From Siphonodentalium dalli (lineage: Eukaryota > Mollusca > Scaphopoda > Gadilida > Siphonodentaliidae), in assembly GCA_032622095.1 (NCBI GenBank), contig CP136064.1, positions 47,507,573 to 47,571,572 of the forward strand: a stretch of 64,000 nt of DNA, in the 5' to 3' direction. The position numbers were made by a program, and so were the translations under genes. Below are positions 1 to 15,495 of this stretch, one piece after another; position 1 is the first letter of the stretch, and every line of letters starts with the position of its first letter. Below the pieces are notes generated by a model. It did not search any database. It saw only the letters and a list, made by a program, of their open reading frames with translations, and had not been told where the DNA came from.

Positions 1-3000
1 AGCCGAAATTTTCAGTCCAGCTATGGTATTCGCAACATATCAATGCGGAAATACGCACATCGACCTATAATGTGAATTAGGTACATAATAACGTTTTATG
101 GAGCGGGTCATAGTGAAAAAACAGTTAAATAGCGTATATTATACACCTGAAAAGTCATGAGTTGGCTTATTTGTGAACATATTCCGCACATAGTCTGCTT
201 AGAATCGCCTCATATTGAGTCGATAATGTTACTAAAGTACTTTCATTTTCAGCACATTATCTAATCAAATTGAGGCGATTCTAAGCAGATTATCTACCTA
301 ATAAAGTTCTATTATTAGCAGATATTGTGCTTGTTTTTGGGAGAACAGGCTGGAAAAAAACAGTTAAAGAGCGTATATATAAACCTGAAAAGTCGTGAGT
401 TGGCTTATTTGTGTCATAGTCCGCACATAATCTGCTTAGAATCGCCTCATTATGAGTCGATAATATGACTAAAGCACTTTTCATTTTCAGCATATTGTCT
501 ACTCAAAATGAAGCGATTCTAAGCAGATTATCTTCCTAATAAAGTTCTATTATTAGCAGATAATGTGCTTGTTTTCGGGAGAACAGGCTGGTATTCCATA
601 TTTAAAACTTATGACGCTGACCATGTCTGGACTTGTAGATTGGCATGTGCAGTTCTCATATGGGAGTGACTATAGCTATAAAATTGCAACTCAATTAGCC
701 CGTCAATACAGCCTGCGCCCTCTCGTGCATAAAATGAAAATTTATTTTTTTTGAAATTTTCTGTTCCGAATATCGAATATCGATCGTCGAACTAACTTCA
801 CGCGAATCTCGAATGTATATCTGAATATCGAATGAATATCGAATGTGAAATAAAATTTCAGCTAAAAAAAAATAAGAAGAAAATTTGTGAGTTGGAGAGC
901 ACGAATTAGGTCTATAGAAGTAGCCTGGTGCAATCAATTTTTCTGCGAATTATTTTTTTTCGATATGTTAGCCGAAATTTTCAGTCCAGCTATGGTATTC
1001 GCAACATATCAATGCGGAAATACGCACATCGACCTATAATGTGAATTAGGTACATAATAACGTTTTATGGAGCGGGTCATAGTGAAAAAACAGTTAAATA
1101 GCGTATATTATACACCTGAAAAGTCATGAGTTGGCTTATTTGTGAACATATTCCGCACATAGTCTGCTTAGAATCGCCTCATATTGAGTCGATAATGTTA
1201 CTAAAGTACTTTCATTTTCAGCACATTATCTACTCAAATTGAGGCGATTCTAAGCAGATTATCTACCTAATAAAGTTCTATTATTAGCAGATATTGTGCT
1301 TGTTTTTGGGAGAACAGGCTGGAAAAAAACAGTTAAAGAGCGTATATATAAACCTGAAAAGTCGTGAGTTGGCTTATTTGTGTCATAGTCCGCACATAAT
1401 CTGCTTAGAATCGCCTCATTATGAGTCGATAATATGACTAAAGCACTTTTCATTTTCAGCATATTGTCTACTCAAAATGAAGCGATTCTAAGCAGATTAT
1501 CTTCCTAATAAAGTTCTATTATTAGCAGATAATGTGCTTGTTTTCGGGAGAACAGGCTGGTATTCCATATTCAAAACTTATGACGCTGACCATGTCTGGA
1601 CTTGTAGATTGGCATGTGCAGTTCTCATATGGGAGTGACTATAGCTATAAAATTGCAACTCAATTAGCCCGTCAATACAGCCTGCGCCCTCTCGTGCATA
1701 AAATGAAAATTTATTTTTTTGAAATTTTCTGTTCCGAATATCGAATATCGATCGTCGAACTAACTTCACGCGAATCTCGAATGTATATCTGAATATCGAA
1801 TGAATATCGAATGTGAAATAAAATTTCAGCTAAAAAAAAATAAGAAGAAAATTTGTGAGTTGGAGAGCACGAATTAGGTCTATAGAAGTATCCTGGTGCA
1901 ATCAATTTTTCTGCGAATTATTTTTTTTCGATATGTTAGCCGAAATTTTCAGTCCAGCTATGGTATTCGCAACATATCAATGCGGAAATACGCACATCGA
2001 CCTATAATGTGAATTAGGTACATAATAACGTTTTATGGAGCGGGTCATAGTGAAAAAACAGTTAAATAGCGTATATTATACACCTGAAAAGTCATGAGTT
2101 GGCTTATTTGTGAACATATTCCGCACATAGTCTGCTTAGAATCGCCTCATATTGAGTCGATAATGTTACTAAAGTACTTTCATTTTCAGCACATTATCTA
2201 CTCAAATTGAGGCGATTCTAAGCAGATTATCTACCTAATAAAGTTCTATTATTAGCAGATATTGTGCTTGTTTTTGGGAGAACAGGCTGGAAAAAAACAG
2301 TTAAAGAGCGTATATATAAACCTGAAAAGTCGTGAGTTGGCTTATTTGTGTCATAGTCCGCACATAATCTGCTTAGAATCGCCTCATTATGAGTCGATAA
2401 TATGACTAAAGCACTTTTCATTTTCAGCATATTGTCTACTCAAAATGAAGCGATTCTAAGCAGATTATCTTCCTAATAAAGTTCTATTATTAGCAGATAA
2501 TGTGCTTGTTTTCGGGAGAACAGGCTGGTATTCCATATTCAAAACTTATGACGCTGACCATGTCTGGACTTGTAGATTGGCATGTGCAGTTCTCATATGG
2601 GAGTGACTATAGCTATAAAATTGCAACTCAATTAGCCCGTCAATACAGCCTGCGCCCTCTCGTGCATAAAATGAAAATTTATTTTTTTGAAATTTTCTGT
2701 TCCGAATATCGAATATCGATCGTCGAACTAACTTCACGCGAATCTCGAATGTATATCTGAATATCGAATGAATATCGAATGTGAAATAAAATTTCAGCTA
2801 AAAAAAAATAAGAAGAAAATTTGTGAGTTGGAGAGCACGAATTAGGTCTATAGAGGTATCCTGGTGCAATCAATTTTTCTGCGAATTATTTTTTTTCGAT
2901 ATGTTAGCCGAAATTTTCAGTCCAGCTATGGTATTCGCAACATATCAATGCGGAAATACGCACATCGACCTATAATGTGAATTAGGTACATAATAACGTT

Positions 3001-6000
3001 TTATGGAGCGGGTCATAGTGAAAAAACAGTTAAATAGCGTATATTATACACCTGAAAAGTCATGAGTTGGCTTATTTGTGAACATATTCCGCACATAGTC
3101 TGCTTAGAATCGCCTCATATTGAGTCGATAATGTTACTAAAGTACTTTCATTTTCAGCACATTATCTAATCAAATTGAGGCGATTCTAAGCAGATTATCT
3201 ACCTAATAAAGTTCTATTATTAGCAGATATTGTGCTTGTTTTTGGGAGAACAGGCTGGAAAAAAACAGTTAAAGAGCGTATATATAAACCTGAAAAGTCG
3301 TGAGTTGGCTTATTTGTGTCATAGTCCGCACATAATCTGCTTAGAATCGCCTCATTATGAGTCGATAATATGACTAAAGCACTTTTCATTTTCAGCATAT
3401 TGTCTACTCAAAATGAAGCGATTCTAAGCAGATTATCTTCCTAATAAAGTTCTATTATTAGCAGATAATGTGCTTGTTTTCGGGAGAACAGGCTGGTATT
3501 CCATATTTAAAACTTATGACGCTGACCATGTCTGGACTTGTAGATTGGCATGTGCAGTTCTCATATGGGAGTGACTATAGCTATAAAATTGCAACTCAAT
3601 TAGCCCGTCAATACAGCCTGCGCCCTCTCGTGCATAAAATGAAAATTTATTTTTTTGAAATTTTCTGTTCCGAATATCGAATATCGATCGTCGAACTAAC
3701 TTCACGCGAATCTCGAATGTATATCTGAATATCGAATGAATATCGATCGTGAAATAAAATTTCAGCTAAAAAAAAATAAGAAGAAAATTTGTGAGTTGGA
3801 GAGCACGAATTAGGTCTATAGAGGTATCCTGGTGCAATCAATTTTTCTGCGAATTATTTTTTTTCGATATGTTAGCCGAAATTTTCAGTCCAGCTATGGT
3901 ATTCGCAACATATCAATGCGGAAATACGCACATCGACCTATAATGTGAATTAGGTACATAATAACGTTTTATGGAGCGGGTCATAGTGAAAAAACAGTTA
4001 AATAGCGTATATTATACACCTGAAAAGTCATGAGTTGGCTTATTTGTGAACATATTCCGCACATAGTCTGCTTAGAATCGCCTCATATTGAGTCGATAAT
4101 GTTACTAAAGTACTTTCATTTTCAGCACATTATCTAATCAAATTGAGGCGATTCTAAGCAGATTATCTACCTAATAAAGTTCTATTATTAGCAGATATTG
4201 TGCTTGTTTTTGGGAGAACAGGCTGGAAAAAAACAGTTAAAGAGCGTATATATAAACCTGAAAAGTCGTGAGTTGGCTTATTTGTGTCATAGTCCGCACA
4301 TAATCTGCTTAGAATCGCCTCATTATGAGTCGATAATATGACTAAAGCACTTTTCATTTTCAGCATATTGTCTACTCAAAATGAAGCGATTCTAAGCAGA
4401 TTATCTTCCTAATAAAGTTCTATTATTAGCAGATAATGTGCTTGTTTTCGGGAGAACAGGCTGGTATTCCATATTTAAAACTTATGACGCTGACCATGTC
4501 TGGACTTGTAGATTGGCATGTGCAGTTCTCATATGGGAGTGACTATAGCTATAAAATTGCAACTCAATTAGCCCGTCAATACAGCCTGCGCCCTCTCGTG
4601 CATAAAATGAAAATTTATTTTTTTTGAAATTTTCTGTTCCGAATATCGAATATCGATCGTCGAACTAACTTCACGCGAATCTCGAATGTATATCTGAATA
4701 TCGAATGAATATCGAATGTGAAATAAAATTTCAGCTAAAAAAAAATAAGAAGAAAATTTGTGAGTTGGAGAGCACGAATTAGGTCTATAGAAGTATCCTG
4801 GTGCAATCAATTTTTCTGCGAATTATTTTTTTTCGATATGTTAGCCGAAATTTTCAGTCCAGCTATGGTATTCGCAACATATCAATGCGGAAATACGCAC
4901 ATCGACCTATAATGTGAATTAGGTACATAATAACGTTTTATGGAGCGGGTCATAGTGAAAAAACAGTTAAATAGCGTATATTATACACCTGAAAAGTCAT
5001 GAGTTGGCTTATTTGTGAACATATTCCGCACATAGTCTGCTTAGAATCGCCTCATATTGAGTCGATAATGTTACTAAAGTACTTTCATTTTCAGCACATT
5101 ATCTACTCAAATTGAGGCGATTCTAAGCAGATTATCTACCTAATAAAGTTCTATTATTAGCAGATATTGTGCTTGTTTTTGGGAGAACAGGCTGGAAAAA
5201 AACAGTTAAAGAGCGTATATATAAACCTGAAAAGTCGTGAGTTGGCTTATTTGTGTCATAGTCCGCACATAATCTGCTTAGAATCGCCTCATTATGAGTC
5301 GATAATATGACTAAAGCACTTTTCATTTTCAGCATATTGTCTACTCAAAATGAAGCGATTCTAAGCAGATTATCTTCCTAATAAAGTTCTATTATTAGCA
5401 GATAATGTGCTTGTTTTCGGGAGAACAGGCTGGTATTCCATATTCAAAACTTATGACGCTGACCATGTCTGGACTTGTAGATTGGCATGTGCAGTTCTCA
5501 TATGGGAGTGACTATAGCTATAAAATTGCAACTCAATTAGCCCGTCAATACAGCCTGCGCCCTCTCGTGCATAAAATGAAAATTTATTTTTTTGAAATTT
5601 TCTGTTCCGAATATCGAATATCGATCGTCGAACTAACTTCACGCGAATCTCGAATGTATATCTGAATATCGAATGAATATCGAATGTGAAATAAAATTTC
5701 AGCTAAAAAAAAATAAGAAGAAAATTTGTGAGTTGGAGAGCACGAATTAGGTCTATAGAGGTATCCTGGTGCAATCAATTTTTCTGCGAATTATTTTTTT
5801 TCGATATGTTAGCCGAAATTTTCAGTCCAGCTATGGTATTCGCAACATATCAATGCGGAAATACGCACATCGACCTATAATGTGAATTAGGTACATAATA
5901 ACGTTTTATGGAGCGGGTCATAGTGAAAAAACAGTTAAATAGCGTATATTATACACCTGAAAAGTCATGAGTTGGCTTATTTGTGAACATATTCCGCACA

Positions 6001-9000
6001 TAGTCTGCTTAGAATCGCCTCATATTGAGTCGATAATGTTACTAAAGTACTTTCATTTTCAGCACATTATCTAATCAAATTGAGGCGATTCTAAGCAGAT
6101 TATCTACCTAATAAAGTTCTATTATTAGCAGATATTGTGCTTGTTTTTGGGAGAACAGGCTGGAAAAAAACAGTTAAAGAGCGTATATATAAACCTGAAA
6201 AGTCGTGAGTTGGCTTATTTGTGTCATAGTCCGCACATAATCTGCTTAGAATCGCCTCATTATGAGTCGATAATATGACTAAAGCACTTTTCATTTTCAG
6301 CATATTGTCTACTCAAAATGAAGCGATTCTAAGCAGATTATCTTCCTAATAAAGTTCTATTATTAGCAGATAATGTGCTTGTTTTCGGGAGAACAGGCTG
6401 GTATTCCATATTTAAAACTTATGACGCTGACCATGTCTGGACTTGTAGATTGGCATGTGCAGTTCTCATATGGGAGTGACTATAGCTATAAAATTGCAAC
6501 TCAATTAGCCCGTCAATACAGCCTGCGCCCTCTCGTGCATAAAATGAAAATTTATTTTTTTTGAAATTTTCTGTTCCGAATATCGAATATCGATCGTCGA
6601 ACTAACTTCACGCGAATCTCGAATGTATATCTGAATATCGAATGAATATCGAATGTGAAATAAAATTTCAGCTAAAAAAAAATAAGAAGAAAATTTGTGA
6701 GTTGGAGAGCACGAATTAGGTCTATAGAGGTATCCTGGTGCAATCAATTTTTCTGCGAATTATTTTTTTTCGATATGTTAGCCGAAATTTTCAGTCCAGC
6801 TATGGTATTCGCAACATATCAATGCGGAAATACGCACATCGACCTATAATGTGAATTAGGTACATAATAACGTTTTATGGAGCGGGTCATAGTGAAAAAA
6901 CAGTTAAATAGCGTATATTATACACCTGAAAAGTCATGAGTTGGCTTATTTGTGAACATATTCCGCACATAGTCTGCTTAGAATCGCCTCATATTGAGTC
7001 GATAATGTTACTAAAGTACTTTCATTTTCAGCACATTATCTAATCAAATTGAGGCGATTCTAAGCAGATTATCTACCTAATAAAGTTCTATTATTAGCAG
7101 ATATTGTGCTTGTTTTTGGGAGAACAGGCTGGAAAAAAACAGTTAAAGAGCGTATATATAAACCTGAAAAGTCGTGAGTTGGCTTATTTGTGTCATAGTC
7201 CGCACATAATCTGCTTAGAATCGCCTCATTATGAGTCGATAATATGACTAAAGCACTTTTCATTTTCAGCATATTGTCTACTCAAAATGAAGCGATTCTA
7301 AGCAGATTATCTTCCTAATAAAGTTCTATTATTAGCAGATAATGTGCTTGTTTTCGGGAGAACAGGCTGGTATTCCATATTTAAAACTTATGACGCTGAC
7401 CATGTCTGGACTTGTAGATTGGCATGTGCAGTTCTCATATGGGAGTGACTATAGCTATAAAATTGCAACTCAATTAGCCCGTCAATACAGCCTGCGCCCT
7501 CTCGTGCATAAAATGAAAATTTATTTTTTTTGAAATTTTCTGTTCCGAATATCGAATATCGATCGTCGAACTAACTTCACGCGAATCTCGAATGTATATC
7601 TGAATATCGAATGAATATCGAATGTGAAATAAAATTTCAGCTAAAAAAAAATAAGAAGAAAATTTGTGAGTTGGAGAGCACGAATTAGGTCTATAGAAGT
7701 ATCCTGGTGCAATCAATTTTTCTGCGAATTATTTTTTTTCGATATGTTAGCCGAAATTTTCAGTCCAGCTATGGTATTCGCAACATATCAATGCGGAAAT
7801 ACGCACATCGACCTATAATGTGAATTAGGTACATAATAACGTTTTATGGAGCGGGTCATAGTGAAAAAACAGTTAAATAGCGTATATTATACACCTGAAA
7901 AGTCATGAGTTGGCTTATTTGTGAACATATTCCGCACATAGTCTGCTTAGAATCGCCTCATATTGAGTCGATAATGTTACTAAAGTACTTTCATTTTCAG
8001 CACATTATCTACTCAAATTGAGGCGATTCTAAGCAGATTATCTACCTAATAAAGTTCTATTATTAGCAGATATTGTGCTTGTTTTTGGGAGAACAGGCTG
8101 GAAAAAAACAGTTAAAGAGCGTATATATAAACCTGAAAAGTCGTGAGTTGGCTTATTTGTGTCATAGTCCGCACATAATCTGCTTAGAATCGCCTCATTA
8201 TGAGTCGATAATATGACTAAAGCACTTTTCATTTTCAGCATATTGTCTACTCAAAATGAAGCGATTCTAAGCAGATTATCTTCCTAATAAAGTTCTATTA
8301 TTAGCAGATAATGTGCTTGTTTTCGGGAGAACAGGCTGGTATTCCATATTCAAAACTTATGACGCTGACCATGTCTGGACTTGTAGATTGGCATGTGCAG
8401 TTCTCATATGGGAGTGACTATAGCTATAAAATTGCAACTCAATTAGCCCGTCAATACAGCCTGCGCCCTCTCGTGCATAAAATGAAAATTTATTTTTTTG
8501 AAATTTTCTGTTCCGAATATCGAATATCGATCGTCGAACTAACTTCACGCGAATCTCGAATGTATATCTGAATATCGAATGAATATCGAATGTGAAATAA
8601 AATTTCAGCTAAAAAAAAATAAGAAGAAAATTTGTGAGTTGGAGAGCACGAATTAGGTCTATAGAGGTATCCTGGTGCAATCAATTTTTCTGCGAATTAT
8701 TTTTTTTCGATATGTTAGCCGAAATTTTCAGTCCAGCTATGGTATTCGCAACATATCAATGCGGAAATACGCACATCGACCTATAATGTGAATTAGGTAC
8801 ATAATAACGTTTTATGGAGCGGGTCATAGTGAAAAAACAGTTAAATAGCGTATATTATACACCTGAAAAGTCATGAGTTGGCTTATTTGTGAACATATTC
8901 CGCACATAGTCTGCTTAGAATCGCCTCATATTGAGTCGATAATGTTACTAAAGTACTTTCATTTTCAGCACATTATCTAATCAAATTGAGGCGATTCTAA

Positions 9001-12000
9001 GCAGATTATCTACCTAATAAAGTTCTATTATTAGCAGATATTGTGCTTGTTTTTGGGAGAACAGGCTGGAAAAAAACAGTTAAAGAGCGTATATATAAAC
9101 CTGAAAAGTCGTGAGTTGGCTTATTTGTGTCATAGTCCGCACATAATCTGCTTAGAATCGCCTCATTATGAGTCGATAATATGACTAAAGCACTTTTCAT
9201 TTTCAGCATATTGTCTACTCAAAATGAAGCGATTCTAAGCAGATTATCTTCCTAATAAAGTTCTATTATTAGCAGATAATGTGCTTGTTTTCGGGAGAAC
9301 AGGCTGGTATTCCATATTTAAAACTTATGACGCTGACCATGTCTGGACTTGTAGATTGGCATGTGCAGTTCTCATATGGGAGTGACTATAGCTATAAAAT
9401 TGCAACTCAATTAGCCCGTCAATACAGCCTGCGCCCTCTCGTGCATAAAATGAAAATTTATTTTTTTTGAAATTTTCTGTTCCGAATATCGAATATCGAT
9501 CGTCGAACTAACTTCACGCGAATCTCGAATGTATATCTGAATATCGAATGAATATCGAATGTGAAATAAAATTTCAGCTAAAAAAAAATAAGAAGAAAAT
9601 TTGTGAGTTGGAGAGCACGAATTAGGTCTATAGAAGTATCCTGGTGCAATCAATTTTTCTGCGAATTATTTTTTTTCGATATGTTAGCCGAAATTTTCAG
9701 TCCAGCTATGGTATTCGCAACATATCAATGCGGAAATACGCACATCGACCTATAATGTGAATTAGGTACATAATAACGTTTTATGGAGCGGGTCATAGTG
9801 AAAAAACAGTTAAATAGCGTATATTATACACCTGAAAAGTCATGAGTTGGCTTATTTGTGAACATATTCCGCACATAGTCTGCTTAGAATCGCCTCATAT
9901 TGAGTCGATAATGTTACTAAAGTACTTTCATTTTCAGCACATTATCTACTCAAATTGAGGCGATTCTAAGCAGATTATCTACCTAATAAAGTTCTATTAT
10001 TAGCAGATATTGTGCTTGTTTTTGGGAGAACAGGCTGGAAAAAAACAGTTAAAGAGCGTATATATAAACCTGAAAAGTCGTGAGTTGGCTTATTTGTGTC
10101 ATAGTCCGCACATAATCTGCTTAGAATCGCCTCATTATGAGTCGATAATATGACTAAAGCACTTTTCATTTTCAGCATATTGTCTACTCAAAATGAAGCG
10201 ATTCTAAGCAGATTATCTTCCTAATAAAGTTCTATTATTAGCAGATAATGTGCTTGTTTTCGGGAGAACAGGCTGGTATTCCATATTCAAAACTTATGAC
10301 GCTGACCATGTCTGGACTTGTAGATTGGCATGTGCAGTTCTCATATGGGAGTGACTATAGCTATAAAATTGCAACTCAATTAGCCCGTCAATACAGCCTG
10401 CGCCCTCTCGTGCATAAAATGAAAATTTATTTTTTTGAAATTTTCTGTTCCGAATATCGAATATCGATCGTCGAACTAACTTCACGCGAATCTCGAATGT
10501 ATATCTGAATATCGAATGAATATCGAATGTGAAATAAAATTTCAGCTAAAAAAAAATAAGAAGAAAATTTGTGAGTTGGAGAGCACGAATTAGGTCTATA
10601 GAAGTATCCTGGTGCAATCAATTTTTCTGCGAATTATTTTTTTTCGATATGTTAGCCGAAATTTTCAGTCCAGCTATGGTATTCGCAACATATCAATGCG
10701 GAAATACGCACATCGACCTATAATGTGAATTAGGTACATAATAACGTTTTATGGAGCGGGTCATAGTGAAAAAACAGTTAAATAGCGTATATTATACACC
10801 TGAAAAGTCATGAGTTGGCTTATTTGTGAACATATTCCGCACATAGTCTGCTTAGAATCGCCTCATATTGAGTCGATAATGTTACTAAAGTACTTTCATT
10901 TTCAGCACATTATCTACTCAAATTGAGGCGATTCTAAGCAGATTATCTACCTAATAAAGTTCTATTATTAGCAGATATTGTGCTTGTTTTTGGGAGAACA
11001 GGCTGGAAAAAAACAGTTAAAGAGCGTATATATAAACCTGAAAAGTCGTGAGTTGGCTTATTTGTGTCATAGTCCGCACATAATCTGCTTAGAATCGCCT
11101 CATTATGAGTCGATAATATGACTAAAGCACTTTTCATTTTCAGCATATTGTCTACTCAAAATGAAGCGATTCTAAGCAGATTATCTTCCTAATAAAGTTC
11201 TATTATTAGCAGATAATGTGCTTGTTTTCGGGAGAACAGGCTGGTATTCCATATTCAAAACTTATGACGCTGACCATGTCTGGACTTGTAGATTGGCATG
11301 TGCAGTTCTCATATGGGAGTGACTATAGCTATAAAATTGCAACTCAATTAGCCCGTCAATACAGCCTGCGCCCTCTCGTGCATAAAATGAAAATTTATTT
11401 TTTTGAAATTTTCTGTTCCGAATATCGAATATCGATCGTCGAACTAACTTCACGCGAATCTCGAATGTATATCTGAATATCGAATGAATATCGAATGTGA
11501 AATAAAATTTCAGCTAAAAAAAAATAAGAAGAAAATTTGTGAGTTGGAGAGCACGAATTAGGTCTATAGAGGTATCCTGGTGCAATCAATTTTTCTGCGA
11601 ATTATTTTTTTTCGATATGTTAGCCGAAATTTTCAGTCCAGCTATGGTATTCGCAACATATCAATGCGGAAATACGCACATCGACCTATAATGTGAATTA
11701 GGTACATAATAACGTTTTATGGAGCGGGTCATAGTGAAAAAACAGTTAAATAGCGTATATTATACACCTGAAAAGTCATGAGTTGGCTTATTTGTGAACA
11801 TATTCCGCACATAGTCTGCTTAGAATCGCCTCATATTGAGTCGATAATGTTACTAAAGTACTTTCATTTTCAGCACATTATCTAATCAAATTGAGGCGAT
11901 TCTAAGCAGATTATCTACCTAATAAAGTTCTATTATTAGCAGATATTGTGCTTGTTTTTGGGAGAACAGGCTGGAAAAAAACAGTTAAAGAGCGTATATA

Positions 12001-15000
12001 TAAACCTGAAAAGTCGTGAGTTGGCTTATTTGTGTCATAGTCCGCACATAATCTGCTTAGAATCGCCTCATTATGAGTCGATAATATGACTAAAGCACTT
12101 TTCATTTTCAGCATATTGTCTACTCAAAATGAAGCGATTCTAAGCAGATTATCTTCCTAATAAAGTTCTATTATTAGCAGATAATGTGCTTGTTTTCGGG
12201 AGAACAGGCTGGTATTCCATATTTAAAACTTATGACGCTGACCATGTCTGGACTTGTAGATTGGCATGTGCAGTTCTCATATGGGAGTGACTATAGCTAT
12301 AAAATTGCAACTCAATTAGCCCGTCAATACAGCCTGCGCCCTCTCGTGCATAAAATGAAAATTTATTTTTTTTGAAATTTTCTGTTCCGAATATCGAATA
12401 TCGATCGTCGAACTAACTTCACGCGAATCTCGAATGTATATCTGAATATCGAATGAATATCGAATGTGAAATAAAATTTCAGCTAAAAAAAAATAAGAAG
12501 AAAATTTGTGAGTTGGAGAGCACGAATTAGGTCTATAGAAGTATCCTGGTGCAATCAATTTTTCTGCGAATTATTTTTTTTCGATATGTTAGCCGAAATT
12601 TTCAGTCCAGCTATGGTATTCGCAACATATCAATGCGGAAATACGCACATCGACCTATAATGTGAATTAGGTACATAATAACGTTTTATGGAGCGGGTCA
12701 TAGTGAAAAAACAGTTAAATAGCGTATATTATACACCTGAAAAGTCATGAGTTGGCTTATTTGTGAACATATTCCGCACATAGTCTGCTTAGAATCGCCT
12801 CATATTGAGTCGATAATGTTACTAAAGTACTTTCATTTTCAGCACATTATCTACTCAAATTGAGGCGATTCTAAGCAGATTATCTACCTAATAAAGTTCT
12901 ATTATTAGCAGATATTGTGCTTGTTTTTGGGAGAACAGGCTGGAAAAAAACAGTTAAAGAGCGTATATATAAACCTGAAAAGTCGTGAGTTGGCTTATTT
13001 GTGTCATAGTCCGCACATAATCTGCTTAGAATCGCCTCATTATGAGTCGATAATATGACTAAAGCACTTTTCATTTTCAGCATATTGTCTACTCAAAATG
13101 AAGCGATTCTAAGCAGATTATCTTCCTAATAAAGTTCTATTATTAGCAGATAATGTGCTTGTTTTCGGGAGAACAGGCTGGTATTCCATATTCAAAACTT
13201 ATGACGCTGACCATGTCTGGACTTGTAGATTGGCATGTGCAGTTCTCATATGGGAGTGACTATAGCTATAAAATTGCAACTCAATTAGCCCGTCAATACA
13301 GCCTGCGCCCTCTCGTGCATAAAATGAAAATTTATTTTTTTGAAATTTTCTGTTCCGAATATCGAATATCGATCGTCGAACTAACTTCACGCGAATCTCG
13401 AATGTATATCTGAATATCGAATGAATATCGAATGTGAAATAAAATTTCAGCTAAAAAAAAATAAGAAGAAAATTTGTGAGTTGGAGAGCACGAATTAGGT
13501 CTATAGAAGTATCCTGGTGCAATCAATTTTTCTGCGAATTATTTTTTTTCGATATGTCAGCCGAAATTTTCAGTCCAGCTATGGTATTCGCAACATATCA
13601 ATGCGGAAATACGCACATCGACCTATAATGTGAATTAGGTACATAATAACGTTTTATGGAGCGGGTCATAGTGAAAAAACAGTTAAATAGCGTATATTAT
13701 ACACCTGAAAAGTCATGAGTTGGCTTATTTGTGAACATATTCCGCACATAGTCTGCTTAGAATCGCCTCATATTGAGTCGATAATGTTACTAAAGTACTT
13801 TCATTTTCAGCACATTATCTACTCAAATTGAGGCGATTCTAAGCAGATTATCTACCTAATAAAGTTCTATTATTAGCAGATATTGTGCTTGTTTTTGGGA
13901 GAACAGGCTGGAAAAAAACAGTTAAAGAGCGTATATATAAACCTGAAAAGTCGTGAGTTGGCTTATTTGTGTCATAGTCCGCACATAATCTGCTTAGAAT
14001 CGCCTCATTATGAGTCGATAATATGACTAAAGCACTTTTCATTTTCAGCATATTGTCTACTCAAAATGAAGCGATTCTAAGCAGATTATCTTCCTAATAA
14101 AGTTCTATTATTAGCAGATAATGTGCTTGTTTTCGGGAGAACAGGCTGGTATTCCATATTCAAAACTTATGACGCTGACCATGTCTGGACTTGTAGATTG
14201 GCATGTGCAGTTCTCATATGGGAGTGACTATAGCTATAAAATTGCAACTCAATTAGCCCGTCAATACAGCCTGCGCCCTCTCGTGCATAAAATGAAAATT
14301 TATTTTTTTGAAATTTTCTGTTCCGAATATCGAATATCGATCGTCGAACTAACTTCACGCGAATCTCGAATGTATATCTGAATATCGAATGAATATCGAA
14401 TGTGAAATAAAATTTCAGCTAAAAAAAAATAAGAAGAAAATTTGTGAGTTGGAGAGCACGAATTAGGTCTATAGAAGTATCCTGGTGCAATCAATTTTTC
14501 TGCGAATTATTTTTTTTCGATATGTTAGCCGAAATTTTCAGTCCAGCTATGGTATTCGCAACATATCAATGCGGAAATACGCACATCGACCTATAATGTG
14601 AATTAGGTACATAATAACGTTTTATGGAGCGGGTCATAGTGAAAAAACAGTTAAATAGCGTATATTATACACCTGAAAAGTCATGAGTTGGCTTATTTGT
14701 GAACATATTCCGCACATAGTCTGCTTAGAATCGCCTCATATTGAGTCGATAATGTTACTAAAGTACTTTCATTTTCAGCACATTATCTACTCAAATTGAG
14801 GCGATTCTAAGCAGATTATCTACCTAATAAAGTTCTATTATTAGCAGATATTGTGCTTGTTTTTGGGAGAACAGGCTGGAAAAAAACAGTTAAAGAGCGT
14901 ATATATAAACCTGAAAAGTCGTGAGTTGGCTTATTTGTGTCATAGTCCGCACATAATCTGCTTAGAATCGCCTCATTATGAGTCGATAATATGACTAAAG

Positions 15001-15495
15001 CACTTTTCATTTTCAGCATATTGTCTACTCAAAATGAAGCGATTCTAAGCAGATTATCTTCCTAATAAAGTTCTATTATTAGCAGATAATGTGCTTGTTT
15101 TCGGGAGAACAGGCTGGTATTCCATATTCAAAACTTATGACGCTGACCATGTCTGGACTTGTAGATTGGCATGTGCAGTTCTCATATGGGAGTGACTATA
15201 GCTATAAAATTGCAACTCAATTAGCCCGTCAATACAGCCTGCGCCCTCTCGTGCATAAAATGAAAATTTATTTTTTTTGAAATTTTCTGTTCCGAATATC
15301 GAATATCGATCGTCGAACTAACTTCACGCGAATCTCGAATGTATATCTGAATATCGAATGAATATCGAATGTGAAATAAAATTTCAGCTAAAAAAAAATA
15401 AGAAGAAAATTTGTGAGTTGGAGAGCACGAATTAGGTCTATAGAAGTATCCTGGTGCAATCAATTTTTCTGCGAATTATTTTTTTTCGACATGTT
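1..15495. repeat. 16-unit satellite array, 968/969-bp monomer
   Basis: Sixteen head-to-tail units begin at 1, 970, 1938 and so on up to 15496. The 1-bp length difference comes from a T7/T8 run. Units are nearly identical, with a handful of recurrent substitutions. The array is cut by the left window edge, so its true length is unknown. Small reading frames of 63-93 codons recur in every unit on both strands, overlap each other and change length with the T-run, so I do not regard them as genes. Two substitutions about 330 bp apart are perfectly linked and define two unit types (see findings). No transposase or other protein is recognisable in the unit. Confidence 0.97.
122..591. repeat. Internal 238-bp duplication with hairpins inside each satellite unit (unit 1 shown)
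   Basis: Within each unit two diverged subrepeats lie in tandem (in unit 1, 122-353 and 361-591). Each starts at CAGTTAAA and ends at GAGAACAGGCTGG. Each holds an inverted repeat with arms TCTGCTTAGAATCGCCTCA and its complement (194-290 and 431-528), separated by roughly 60 bp. The second right arm carries one mismatch (AAGCG for AGGCG). The hairpins therefore recur 32 times along the array. The arms look like remnants of a small inverted-repeat element captured by the satellite, which is inference. Confidence 0.9.
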
